A stretch of DNA of 56,973 nt from Rhodomicrobium sp. Az07 (lineage in GTDB: Bacteria; Pseudomonadota; Alphaproteobacteria; Rhizobiales; Rhodomicrobiaceae): contig NZ_JAHFZG010000020.1 in assembly GCF_018619475.1 (NCBI RefSeq), forward strand, positions 1 to 56,973. Reading direction: 5' to 3'. Shown here piece after piece: positions 45,670 through 54,103 of the stretch; within the stretch, counting starts at the first letter, position 1, and every line of letters starts with the position of its first letter. Both the position numbers and the translations under genes were made by a program. The notes below the pieces were generated by a model. The model saw only the letters and a program-made list of their open reading frames with translations. It was not told the DNA's origin and made no database searches.

Positions 45670-45701
45670 AAAAAAACGGCGGGAGTTTGGCAATCCCGCC
45701 G
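45670..45701 (-). terminator. Intrinsic terminator pointing left
   Basis: Stem CGGCGGGA/TCCCGCCG (45677-45701) with A's at 45670-45676, which read as a T-run on the minus strand. No minus-strand gene runs into it today, so it may be a relic or end an unseen antisense RNA of the primase leader. Confidence 0.65.
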
Positions 45702-45737
45702 CTAGTGATTTCAACTATACCTGGAAAGATAAGCTGT

Positions 45738-48161
45738 ATGGAAGACGTTAAAGAAAATACGGTTGTTCCACAAGCTAATATTTTAACTGATCAGCGGGCG
45801 AAGATACCACAAGAGCTCAAGAATTTACCTCAGTGGGCGCTTGCTGGCGCCGATAAGCGACCGTTGAAGGTTGACGGAAGTAACGCCAGTTCAACGGATC
45901 GCGCCACATGGACAACCTTTGAGAGCGCATGCTCCGCAGCCGCGGAACGCGGATGGAATATCGGCTTCATGCTAAACGCTGAAGACCCTTTCACCTGCAT
46001 CGACCTCGACGTGAAGGACAAGGATACGCATCCAGACGAACCACGACTTTGGACGCCACCCGAACAATCCAATCGCTTCCAAAAAATTATTACGTCTTTC
46101 AACTCCTATACAGAGCGCTCCCGCAGTGGGAAAGGCTTCCACATATGGGTCCGCGGGAGCATTGGGCGCGGGCGTAAAAGAGATGGCGTGGAGGTGTACA
46201 GCCAAGATCGATTTATCATTTGCACGGGGGACGTATATAGCGAGAAACCTATTGAAGATCGAGAGACACTACTTGGCATACTCGTTCGTGAGATAAACAA
46301 TGGTAAAGAACCGGCGCTGATTGAGCTAGCAGATGGCGGAGTTCCGAACCTCGCGCTCGCCAGTAATTTGAATGAAGATAAAGGAGACATCGGAAAACTG
46401 TGGCGAGGTGGCTGGCAAGATATGGGTTATCCGTCACAGTCGGAAGCCGACCTTGCCCTTGTTAAGAGGCTTATGACTGAATGCAATTCATCCGAAGACT
46501 GCTGGGCGACCTTTCTCCTGTCGGAACTGGGTAAACGCGACAAAGCTAAACGACCGGATTATGCGAGAAGAACAATCAGCGTTGCTATACAACACTTGGA
46601 GAATGACGCCGCCCAAATTCAGCACGGGAGGCAGATGCTCGAAGTTGGGTTCATGTGCAAAGATACGTTGATAAAAATTATTCACGGTCGAACGAAAATG
46701 TTCAAAGTGGATTCGGAAAACGATAATGACAAAGCCTTCGCGGTTCCGGCAGCTTGTGCATTCCATGACCGAACGCCGCTAAATTTCCTTGCCACACCCA
46801 GTGCCCCAGCACTCGACCCGGCGCACCTGCCTTCCCCGATTGCGTATTTTGCAAACGCATATGCCGATGCGAACGGCTTCGACCGAAGCGGAGTTATCAT
46901 GGCGGCAATTTCTGCTGCCGCTGCCATGCTCGATGACAGTTACACCCTTGAGGCGAAGCCTGGGTGGCGCTTGTCACCGCGTCTTTGGACCGTGCTGATC
47001 GGCAAATCCGCTACGGGGAAGAGCCCGACAATTAAAGCGGCGACGGAACCTGTGAAGCTTAAGCACTCCGAAGTCGTGAAATGCTTTCAGGCTACCTACA
47101 AACCGGACCCAGATCGCCCTGACGCACGTCCTCCGGAACCCGCTCTCTACAGTAGCGACGCGACTATTGAAGCCCTCTCTGAAAAACTGCGGCACAACCC
47201 GCGCGGATTGTTGATGCTGACAGAAGAGTTCTCTAGCTGGATCGGCGCTATTGATTCGTCGGGCCGGGGAGAAGCCGCGAAGAACCGAGGGGCATGGCTT
47301 CAGCTATATGACGGCGGACCTTACCAAATAGACCGTATTGGACGAAAATCATATCAAGTGCCGAACTGGGGAGCCTCCGTCCTGACGGCGACGACGCCAA
47401 GCGCTCTTGCCGAGCACTTGAAGCACTTGCCTGAGGACGGGCTGATTCAGAGGTTCATACCTGTCATCGTTGCCCCGCGTGACTTCGACAAGGATGGTGA
47501 TGCATGTGCCGCGCAGGATCACTGGAAAAAATACCTAGACTATCTTTTCAGAAATTCGAGGACAACGATTCAGTTCAGCCCTGAGGCCCGCCGCCTGTTC
47601 AAGGAGAGCGAGACGGAGCTAGGAAAGATGGCGACGGCGATGGATGACGTTTCCTCGGCGCTGGCTTCACACATCGGAAAGCATAGCGAGATGATAGCAC
47701 GCATCGCGCTCGTGTTCCACGCTTTCGAAGAAAAACCTAGCACGACCTTGTCGGCCGAGACACTGCAAAAGGCGATTAACCTCATGAGACAGGTGCGCAA
47801 GCACTCAGTTGTCTTGTTCACCGACATTCTTGCTCGGTCGCCTGCAACCGAGGTTGCAAGAGCCTTGGCTCGCTCGCTTGCCGCTGCGGACCCCGCAACG
47901 CAGACGATAGGCCGCGATTGGATGACACAGCATTGCCGGGCCTTTGAGAAGGCGAAGGATGATCGGACTCGCCGAGAAGCCGTGCAACTTCTTGAAGACC
48001 TAGACTGGCTTCGTGACGCCAGCAGCCGCACCTATGGCGGTTGGCCGACGAAGTGGGAGGTTAACCAAAACATCTTCCGCCTCTACGCACAAGAGGGTGA
48101 AGCCCATCGTGCCAAACGAGCTGCCGTGCAGGAAGTCTTTGGTGAGCAGGCACGAGCGTGA
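45738..48161 (+). CDS. Primase-polymerase/helicase of a mobile element (DUF3987)
   Basis: 807 residues from the ATG at 45738 (GGAAAG upstream); the longer frame from 45687 starts inside a terminator hairpin. The N-terminal half is a phage-type primase-polymerase domain with the acidic CIDLDVKDKD, RSGKGFHIWVRG and VEVYSQDRFIICTGD. The C-terminal half is a DUF3987 helicase-like ATPase with Walker A IGKSATGKSP and a LLMLTEEFSSWIG Walker B-like region. It probably starts replication of the excised element, with an iteron-like origin just downstream at 48191-48300. Confidence 0.88.
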   Translation: MEDVKENTVVPQANILTDQRAKIPQELKNLPQWALAGADKRPLKVDGSNASSTDRATWTTFESACSAAAERGWNIGFMLNAEDPFTCIDLDVKDKDTHPDEPRLWTPPEQSNRFQKIITSFNSYTERSRSGKGFHIWVRGSIGRGRKRDGVEVYSQDRFIICTGDVYSEKPIEDRETLLGILVREINNGKEPALIELADGGVPNLALASNLNEDKGDIGKLWRGGWQDMGYPSQSEADLALVKRLMTECNSSEDCWATFLLSELGKRDKAKRPDYARRTISVAIQHLENDAAQIQHGRQMLEVGFMCKDTLIKIIHGRTKMFKVDSENDNDKAFAVPAACAFHDRTPLNFLATPSAPALDPAHLPSPIAYFANAYADANGFDRSGVIMAAISAAAAMLDDSYTLEAKPGWRLSPRLWTVLIGKSATGKSPTIKAATEPVKLKHSEVVKCFQATYKPDPDRPDARPPEPALYSSDATIEALSEKLRHNPRGLLMLTEEFSSWIGAIDSSGRGEAAKNRGAWLQLYDGGPYQIDRIGRKSYQVPNWGASVLTATTPSALAEHLKHLPEDGLIQRFIPVIVAPRDFDKDGDACAAQDHWKKYLDYLFRNSRTTIQFSPEARRLFKESETELGKMATAMDDVSSALASHIGKHSEMIARIALVFHAFEEKPSTTLSAETLQKAINLMRQVRKHSVVLFTDILARSPATEVARALARSLAAADPATQTIGRDWMTQHCRAFEKAKDDRTRREAVQLLEDLDWLRDASSRTYGGWPTKWEVNQNIFRLYAQEGEAHRAKRAAVQEVFGEQARA

Positions 48162-48190
48162 GCTAAGGCCAGGGGAGGGGGGGGGATAAT

Positions 48191-48300
48191 GCGCTAAATC
48201 TCTGGCATCTCTGGCTTGGGTGTGTGTCGCTTATGCTATAGAGGGATTGTAACCTTTTATTTCCGACGCGTGCCCAAGCCAGAGATGCCAGAGATAGCGC
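48191..48300. other. Iteron-like inverted repeat, candidate replication origin
   Basis: The 9-mer ATCTCTGGC occurs twice in tandem at 48198-48215 and its complement GCCAGAGAT twice at 48278-48295. These form arms of a ~28-bp inverted repeat (48191-48220 and 48273-48300) around an AT-rich spacer with GCTATAGAGGG and TTTTATTT. It starts 30 bp after the primase-helicase gene, next to a run of G. It resembles the iteron origins of P4-type satellites; a strong terminator is the alternative. Confidence 0.55.
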
Positions 48301-48715
48301 CGTGGCTGGTTCTCGCTCACTCTGTTGTAAATGCTCCACACCGTGCCCCCGCCAAAGGGAGCAGCGCGCGCTTCGGGGGCGCCGCACTTTTGACGCACGC
48401 CGTGGGCCGCACGCTGCCGCGTGCGCTCGCGTTAGCGCAACCACCGCCACCCATGTAGCGGGAACCGCAACCCCGGCTGTAGCGGCCCCTGCGCCCCGTA
48501 GCGCGCCGCCCCCTGCCCGCGTATGCATGCGCCCCGTGTGGTCATCGTCGCATAAGGTCCGGCCCACAGATTTGCAATTTGTGGTTCACTGAAGCATAAC
48601 AAGAAGTGAACCTATTGTTTTTGCGCGTTTTTTGCAGTTTACGCTTGTTGACCCAATTGTTAACCAAGTAATATGCAAGCACATCATAAGTTTCAGCTCC
48701 AAACGGGGAAAACAA
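48301..48715. other. Non-coding stretch
   Basis: Very GC-rich to about 48540 with several GTAGCG repeats, then AT-rich. No convincing gene; the AT-rich end should hold the promoter of the next gene. Confidence 0.45.
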
Positions 48716-49414
48716 ATGTCCGAAGTAGACACTAGAATTAGTCCATCCCTTCATCCAAGCAATATGGCGAGTGTCGAAGGATATGACGATAGCACCGCGC
48801 ATTGCGTCGCGCAGATCGAAAGTGCTTTCACAACGACATATGAGACCTTGCGGAAGGTTCATAATGCTCGCGAGAAGGCGAAAACGAACCCGACTTGGAA
48901 CGAAGCCCAGCAGATCGTCAACACGGCGGATTTTGCGGACAAGGTGATGCTTGACGCCACCCGCGCCATTGACACGGCGCTGGCAAATATGAAGAAAGGC
49001 ATTGCCTCGCATGAAGCGAAACTTGCCCAACCGATTGCGAGCAGGTCAAGCTCGGTCGTTGCGGTGGAAATCCGTTCGCACCTGCAGAAGCTCTCGTCCG
49101 AAGATCGACGCAAACTCATCCGCGCGGCCATAAAGGCGGGCGATGCTGAGACCATGTCGAGCGTGCTTGGCGCACCAGCCTACCTCTCCGGCCTCAACCC
49201 TGAGATGCAGACCGCTTACACCCGCGAGTGGAATGCGTCGCAGTCGCCCGACGTTTTCAAGCAGCTCACGGTGATGCAAGGCGCGTACGGCCTGCTTTCC
49301 GAAAGGTCGGCGCTTTTTTGGGGCGAGATGCAAAAAGCGGTGGGGGCTCCTTGGGAGAAGGTCAACGAGCTGCGCACCGCCAAGAATAAAGCGGAGAAAG
49401 CCTTCGCTCTCTGA
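48716..49414 (+). CDS. Hypothetical phage-type protein
   Basis: 232 residues from the ATG at 48716 with GGGGAAAA nearby; the longer frame begins at TTG 48632. Mainly helical, no signal peptide or membrane helix, with SSEDRRKLIRAAIKAGDAET and ending NKAEKAFAL. I recognise no family. It is the first gene of a seven-gene rightward run of small genes, many overlapping, which suggests a late or packaging-type operon. Confidence 0.7.
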   Translation: MSEVDTRISPSLHPSNMASVEGYDDSTAHCVAQIESAFTTTYETLRKVHNAREKAKTNPTWNEAQQIVNTADFADKVMLDATRAIDTALANMKKGIASHEAKLAQPIASRSSSVVAVEIRSHLQKLSSEDRRKLIRAAIKAGDAETMSSVLGAPAYLSGLNPEMQTAYTREWNASQSPDVFKQLTVMQGAYGLLSERSALFWGEMQKAVGAPWEKVNELRTAKNKAEKAFAL

Positions 49415-49448
49415 TCGCAAGCTTGATGATATCAAGGAGGCTTCACTC

Positions 49449-49919
49449 ATGGCGGAATATGTTCAGCCTGACTGGTTAAAGGGCCACATGCCTAAAAGGG
49501 CGGGCGGAGCTGGCAATGCGAACTGGAAAAAAGGCATGCCGTCGCCCAATCCCGCCGGTCGACCAAAGGGTATCATCGACAAGCGGCAAAAGGTTTCGCA
49601 GGCGCTTGTCGATGATGCGCCTAAGGTCACGCGTGTGGTCATCGACGCCGCGCTCCAGGGCGACATTCAAGCTGCCGGTCTTGTCCTCTCTCGCGTAGCG
49701 CCGACCCTTCGTGCGCAATGCCAGCGCGTGGAATTTGATTTCGACGCCACCGCGCCCGCCGCCCGGCAGGTCGAGCAGGTATTGCAGGCTATCGCTGAAG
49801 GCAAGGTTGCGCCGGACGTGGGCAAGCAAATTATCGAAGCGATTAGCGCGTTGAGTTCGGTTCGCGCCGTGGAAGAACTCGAACACAGAATTATCGAACT
49901 GGAAGCGAGGCAAATCTGA
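49449..49919 (+). CDS. DUF5681-like phage protein
   Basis: 156 residues with AAGGAGG before the ATG. The motif NWKKGMPSPNPAGRPKGI is typical of DUF5681-type proteins that often precede phage terminase genes. A helical C-terminus follows (LSSVRAVEELEHRIIELEAR). No large terminase gene follows here, which fits a satellite that uses a helper's packaging machine. Confidence 0.7.
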   Translation: MAEYVQPDWLKGHMPKRAGGAGNANWKKGMPSPNPAGRPKGIIDKRQKVSQALVDDAPKVTRVVIDAALQGDIQAAGLVLSRVAPTLRAQCQRVEFDFDATAPAARQVEQVLQAIAEGKVAPDVGKQIIEAISALSSVRAVEELEHRIIELEARQI

Positions 49920-50296
49920 TGTCGATCATCAAGACGAAACGAAACTTTGTCAGCGCCTACCCGCCGGAGCCTCAGGATTTATGGGTGAAGACGATAATCA
50001 AGAGCCCGGAAGGTTATCGGACCCTGCTTGTGCAGCCCATCGCAAAGTACGAGGAGGCGGTGGCGTGGGCCGTCAGCATGGCAGACCAGTTCGCGCACCC
50101 GATAGAAATCCTTCCGATCGATTTTTGCGACTGGGTGAGCTCGAAATGGACGAAAGGAGTACTTGACAAGCTATCGCTCGATAAGACGCAGAGCTTCGAA
50201 CGGATGGCGCGGGACGCGCTGCTTGACAGTCAAGACCCCATAGTGCGGCGAAACGCGGATAAGGTTCTTGCCGTGCTTGGGAGCCGCATACAATGA
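49919..50296 (+). CDS. Hypothetical protein, 125 residues
   Basis: Starts on the stop of the previous gene (TGATG), so it is coupled. Mixed alpha/beta, with IKSPEGYRTLLVQPIAKYEE. No family recognised. Confidence 0.65.
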   Translation: MSIIKTKRNFVSAYPPEPQDLWVKTIIKSPEGYRTLLVQPIAKYEEAVAWAVSMADQFAHPIEILPIDFCDWVSSKWTKGVLDKLSLDKTQSFERMARDALLDSQDPIVRRNADKVLAVLGSRIQ

Positions 50297-50619
50297 GCAG
50301 GCTCACCCCATTCGGGTCCTACGCGGCATGGGAGATGTCGGAGCGGGAGAAAAAGGTCCCCGCCGTCGACCCCGCACCTGCCGTCGACCCTGCCATCACG
50401 TGGCATCGGGGGCGGGCTTATCGCAATGAACGGTCCCAACGAAGCCTCAAGAACAGCCCCACGCCTGAGGACATGGAAGCCATCAGGCAACGGTATGTCG
50501 AAAAGAAGCTGCTTGAGAAGGAGACAAGCGAAAGAATGTTTGCGCGTACCCTTGCGTTTCTAAGAACCCTATCATCAATGGAGAAGGACGATGAGCAACG
50601 TGCGGTACAGCGACGTTGA
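50293..50619 (+). CDS. Hypothetical protein, 108 residues
   Basis: Overlaps the previous stop by four bases (ATGA). Charged and helical, with a duplicated proline-rich VDPAPAVDPAIT stretch and an EDMEAIRQRYVEKKLLEKE helix. The next gene carries a similar EDMEQIRLRYFERKLGRE, so the two are partial paralogues. Confidence 0.6.
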   Translation: MSRLTPFGSYAAWEMSEREKKVPAVDPAPAVDPAITWHRGRAYRNERSQRSLKNSPTPEDMEAIRQRYVEKKLLEKETSERMFARTLAFLRTLSSMEKDDEQRAVQRR

Positions 50620-50788
50620 GAATCCCAAGTTCGACGGGCCGAAGGCGGACGACGATATCAAGCCCGCTCCGGGCGTAACGGTCGAAGACATGGAGCAAAT
50701 CAGGCTTCGATATTTCGAACGCAAACTCGGCCGCGAGGGCGCAGCACGATTTCTGGCAAAGCCCGATGAAAAGCCAAAAGCGGAATAA
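50591..50788 (+). CDS. Hypothetical protein, 65 residues
   Basis: Overlaps the previous gene by 29 bp. The helix EDMEQIRLRYFERKLGREGA repeats that of the gene before it, suggesting an old duplication. No family recognised. Confidence 0.55.
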   Translation: MSNVRYSDVENPKFDGPKADDDIKPAPGVTVEDMEQIRLRYFERKLGREGAARFLAKPDEKPKAE

Positions 50789-50792
50789 TGCC

Positions 50793-50915
50793 ATGCTGGA
50801 CCCTAAGCGGCAGCTCGCGATTGCAAAAAAGCTCAAAGAACTTGAGGCGGCGGCGGAGAACCGCGCTTACATGCTCAACCTCGTAAGACTGATCGACGGC
50901 ATCAAGCGGAGATGA
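50793..50915 (+). CDS. Hypothetical small protein, 40 residues
   Basis: A 40-codon frame (MLDPKRQLAIAKKLKELEAA, ending LIDGIKRR) in the four-base space after the previous stop. It is helical and charged and is followed within four bases by the next start. Its place in a tightly packed operon supports it. Confidence 0.5.
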   Translation: MLDPKRQLAIAKKLKELEAAAENRAYMLNLVRLIDGIKRR

Positions 50916-50919
50916 CCAC

Positions 50920-51144
50920 ATGGTGGCCACACGATCCATGTTGGCGCGTGTGCGCCGCCTTGAACGCCCGCGAAGGTCGACGCTCGCCGATTACATTCTT
51001 TCGCCCGAGTACGAGGCGGAGGTGAAGGCTGGCATTGAGGCGGGGACGCTGGACCGCATCGACATGCCGGGTGTCTTGGCCGCCATGCAAAAGTTGGTGC
51101 TCGAATACGGAAGTGCGTCGTGCCGAACAACCATCTCTCGCTAA
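50920..51144 (+). CDS. Hypothetical protein, 74 residues
   Basis: Basic N-terminus (VATRSMLARVRRLERPRRST), then a helical acidic part (SPEYEAEVKAGIEAGT). Last rightward gene of the run; convergent with the HEPN gene. No family recognised. Confidence 0.55.
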   Translation: MVATRSMLARVRRLERPRRSTLADYILSPEYEAEVKAGIEAGTLDRIDMPGVLAAMQKLVLEYGSASCRTTISR

Positions 51145-51153
51145 TCGCAGGAT

Positions 51154-51762
51154 TCATGCAACAAGGTCTACTATAACCCTTCCGCAAGAATCAATAAAAT
51201 CAGTCATATTTTTACATTCAAGTGAACAAATGGGTGTTTTTTGGTTGGTTATTGGGTCCATATCGGACTCGTGAACAATCGCGTTGCGCCGCATTGCGAT
51301 TAGTTTCATTTGAGTGCTAGCGAAATGTCCCTGCACGCCCATCTTCGTACCGACTTTTTCCCATTTATTGCTCTCTGGCCAAATTAAAGAAAGGCCATCG
51401 CTAATTTTATTTGGATGCTGAAAAGCCATATATCTCAGCTTGGCTACGATCGCACTCTCAAAGAGATGCTCTTTCGGCGGAACCGTAGCACCAACCAAAT
51501 CAGTGTGAAGTTGAATTGAAATATTTTCGCAATGATATTTTGGTGTCGGAGGTCTGTCTCCCTGAAATATCTGACACATACCGATTTTTATTATGTCGTG
51601 CATAAGCTTATCAAAAGCCGCCACGGCCACAACAAGTTGACCTCTCAATAGATCATCGAAAGGCACGGGTGCTCTAACTTGAGATTTTAGAAAGTCGTAC
51701 AAAACAGACTGTTCGCGGGAATTGTTTATATTCGTTTTAAAAATTTCCAGTGCATTATGCAT
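51154..51762 (-). CDS. HEPN-like protein, putative RNase
   Basis: 202 residues, helical, with the sequence MRRNAIVHESD near the C-terminus, an R-x4-H motif of the HEPN RNase superfamily. The N-terminal part (LLRGQLVVAVAAFDKLMHDI) fits the RiboL-PSP/MAE-type HEPN group. Its ATG lies inside the last codons of the shifted parA frame (8-bp overlap), so the two are coupled. HEPN RNases are common effectors of phage defence and toxin systems. The low GC fits horizontal transfer. Confidence 0.7.
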   Translation of the reverse strand: MHNALEIFKTNINNSREQSVLYDFLKSQVRAPVPFDDLLRGQLVVAVAAFDKLMHDIIKIGMCQIFQGDRPPTPKYHCENISIQLHTDLVGATVPPKEHLFESAIVAKLRYMAFQHPNKISDGLSLIWPESNKWEKVGTKMGVQGHFASTQMKLIAMRRNAIVHESDMDPITNQKTPICSLECKNMTDFIDSCGRVIVDLVA

Positions 51763-52785
51763 GGTCGATCATCGAAACGATATTATTAGAGATATTCAAA
51801 AACTGCTCGCGAAACCGAGCACGACGTTCTAGCGCATTCTGAAGTATTGGTCCTGTTTCTTTAATTTCGTCATCGCGCAAAGCGAATACAGGAACGCCTT
51901 CGACACGTGACTTCGGGAGTAGACCTTGAAAATCTGGGATATTGCCAAGGCAGTAACCTAGCTCTGAAATGCCTGGGGATATTGATCCAACTCCAGTGTC
52001 ATCCCTACGCGTTTAAGTTCTGGAAAAAGACGGTCGCCTACTCGGGAGTTGATTTCATTTATATTCTCCCTATATGGCCGCGCGGCCTTACCGTTGCGAA
52101 CGTTAAATCTTTGAATTAATGTTCCGATAAATTTGGGAGTTCCATCAGGCAGAGGGTAAGCGGAATCTGCAAATAGCGATAGAGACGACTTCTTCCATGC
52201 GACCCAGCGCGGAAGTATGGTCTGGAGCGTCTCTAGAGCCATTAAAGAAAATGGATCTGGGTTTGTAGGTATAATGAATGCATCTGATATCAAAAAAAGG
52301 TTTTGGTTTATTGAGCTCAATCCAGGGTTTAAGTCAATGATAGTTACGTCTATCTTATATTTTTCTTCTGTCAGTCGAATCAATTCAAAAAATGCACCCG
52401 GTAGATTTTGAAGAGCTGTTATCGCATTATTGGAAGTTTGAGCAAATGTTAAAGCTGCATCATACTCGGACAAATTGGCGTGCCCGGCGAGAAGAAACAG
52501 GTTAGGTGCTCGCGGAGGACTGATGCAATCAACAGCCCGAATGGGAACCGGCTTGCCGCCAAAGGCGGGAGCCACGCCATCCTTGATATTTTCTGACTTT
52601 GTTTCGTCTTCGAAATAGTATTCCTCGAAGCTATCTCTCAGAATTAATCCCGTAAGATTACATTGAGGGTCGGCATCAACCAGTAACACTCTCTTATTCT
52701 CAGCTATCATCCACCCAATGTTATAGGCAGAGGTCGTCTTGCTAACGCCACCTTTGTGATTAAAAATAACTAAACGCTTTGCCAT
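51755..52785 (-). CDS. ParA-family ATPase, split by a -1 frameshift
   Basis: From the ATG at 52785 (GGAG upstream) the frame has the deviant Walker A NHKGGVSKTTSAYN, LLVDADPQCNLTGL and VTIIDLNPGLSS, and stops at 51958. The -1 frame directly continues the ParA-type end GYCLGNIPDFQGLLPKSRVE, then GVPVFALRDDEI, to a stop at 51755. Joined, the protein is about 343 residues. No classical slippery heptamer is seen at the join, so an indel (real or sequencing) is likelier than programmed shifting. With the HEPN gene it forms a two-gene operon. Confidence 0.8.
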
Positions 52786-52864
52786 GCGGTGCTCCAAAGA
52801 TTCTTTAATACCTATATATCGATTAAATTGAGAAAGCTATATCTATCGGCGCTCTCGCGCGGCG

Positions 52865-52915
52865 CCTCACCCTAACAGGCTTAAGGCCGAGCTTATCGGC
52901 ACAAACGCGCGCGCT
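52865..52915. repeat. Direct repeat flanking the nuclease-like gene, left copy
   Basis: CCTCACCCTAACAGGCTTAA and onward to GCGCGCGCT, about 51 bp, repeated with small differences at 53501-53550. Confidence 0.8.
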
Positions 52916-53037
52916 AGTGCTTTATTTTGTGGGTAAGATATCAAACTAATTGATTCAGAAAAGTTGCCGTGCAATCGACGCATGTAGGGCCTACACTTTG
53001 CTCGCGAAGCGGGCAGAGATCAGACGGAGCCGTGCGC

Positions 53038-53481
53038 ATGGCCGATCAAAAAGCACCGCCAAAATGGCGTCAGTTGACCGGCAACTCTGGCCTGAACTAC
53101 GCCGCATGGCAGCTATCGCGGCGAGGCTGGCACGTGATGCCGACCATTCGAAATGCGCGAGGATCGGACCTTATTGTTACCAATACCGATGAGACAGTAT
53201 TCTTCGGTGTGCAATCGAAAGCCCTTAGCAAGCGGTATGCCGTCCCGCTCGGTGAGTTCATTCAGAATCTGCGTTCTGACTGGTGGGTCATCACCATAAA
53301 CGCAAACTCCGACAATCCAATTTGCTACATCATGAAAAAGGATGAGGTTCGGCAGCTTGCATCGCAGGACAAAAACGGTGGCGCATTCTGGCTTGAACCC
53401 TCGGCCTACGACCGCGACGAGTTTCGTGAAGCTTGGCACCGCATGGGCGCGCAACCGGACCCGCTATCGCTGACGCCGTAG
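53038..53481 (+). CDS. Nuclease-like (PD-(D/E)XK-type) hypothetical protein
   Basis: 147 residues from the ATG at 53038. N-terminal helix, then AAWQLSRRGWHVMPTIRNAR, GSDLIVTNTDETVFFGVQSK with Asp and Gln-x-Lys in the order of a PD-(D/E)XK core in which Glu is replaced by Gln, and then KRYAVPLGEFIQNL. Such small proteins can be nucleases or Holliday-junction resolvase-like. Divergent from parA and flanked by ~50-bp direct repeats, so it looks like a movable cassette. Moderate support. Confidence 0.6.
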   Translation: MADQKAPPKWRQLTGNSGLNYAAWQLSRRGWHVMPTIRNARGSDLIVTNTDETVFFGVQSKALSKRYAVPLGEFIQNLRSDWWVITINANSDNPICYIMKKDEVRQLASQDKNGGAFWLEPSAYDRDEFREAWHRMGAQPDPLSLTP

Positions 53482-53500
53482 GACGACGGCACGCCACTCC

Positions 53501-53550
53501 CCTCACCCTAAAAGGCTTACGGCAGGCTTATCGCACAAAACGCGCGCGCT
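53501..53550. repeat. Direct repeat flanking the nuclease-like gene, right copy
   Basis: Second copy of the 52865-52915 repeat in the same orientation (CCTCACCCTAAAAGGCTTAC to GCGCGCGCT), roughly 85-90 percent identical by eye with two small gaps. Confidence 0.8.
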
Positions 53551-53599
53551 TTAAACCTGCGCTTGCGCTGCGTAACCCATTGTTTTTACTAGGGAAAAA

Positions 53600-53676
53600 T
53601 GGCGCACCGGGGAAGATTCGAACTCCCGACCCCCAGATTCGTAGTCTGGTGCTCTATCCAGCTGAGCTACCGGTGC
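53600..53676 (-). tRNA. tRNA-Arg (ACG)
   Basis: 77 bases with acceptor stem GCACCGG/CCGGTGC, D-arm AGCTCAGCTGGATAGAGC, anticodon loop CTACGAA (ACG), T-loop GTTCGAATC and encoded CCA. Its 3' end faces left, towards the satellite-like element, as expected for a tRNA-integrated element. No second copy of the 3' end was found by eye. Confidence 0.97.
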
Positions 53677-54103
53677 GGAGCAGGCTCGCAAAAGCGATCT
53701 GCGAAGGCCCATATCTCTAGCGGGTAACGCGCGGGGGCGCAAGCATTCCGTGGCGAAATTTCGGACCATTTTTCGCCCCTCGCACCCGGCGAGCCGAAAT
53801 CGAAGCCACGCGAAGTGCGTATCCGGCGTAGCGCGAGGTTCAACTCGCATCGCCGTCACAGGCCCGCGAAAGGACTTTCGCTTGATCGCAGCGATTCTGA
53901 ACGAAACAGGAGCCACAGCATCGCGCGACGCCACGGTAGCATACCAAGGCGGGATCGAAACAGCCGCAGCTTCCGGATTGTTAACAAGTCGTATCAAATG
54001 ATACTCCACATTTGACAATATACGGATCTGACGTTAAGCGTTTTTCATTCTGAAGACCAGAAGGTCGCGTTTTGGAAGGCGTTGCCAGCGGGAGTTTGGT
54101 GAC
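53677..54103. other. Gene-free stretch after tRNA-Arg
   Basis: About 430 bp. Frames through it on both strands are short or run into the tRNA and are not protein-like. It should hold promoters for the tRNA and the glycosyltransferase gene. Confidence 0.5.

Noticed and set aside
27298-53676. One large island bounded by tRNA-Ser and tRNA-Arg
   Set aside because: The two tRNAs differ and I found no shared direct repeat, so the stretch is more likely several separate insertions.
53551-54018. Minus-strand frame of 155 codons across tRNA-Arg
   Set aside because: APVAQLDRAPDYESGGREFE is the common false protein made by reading through a tRNA; the rest is not protein-like.
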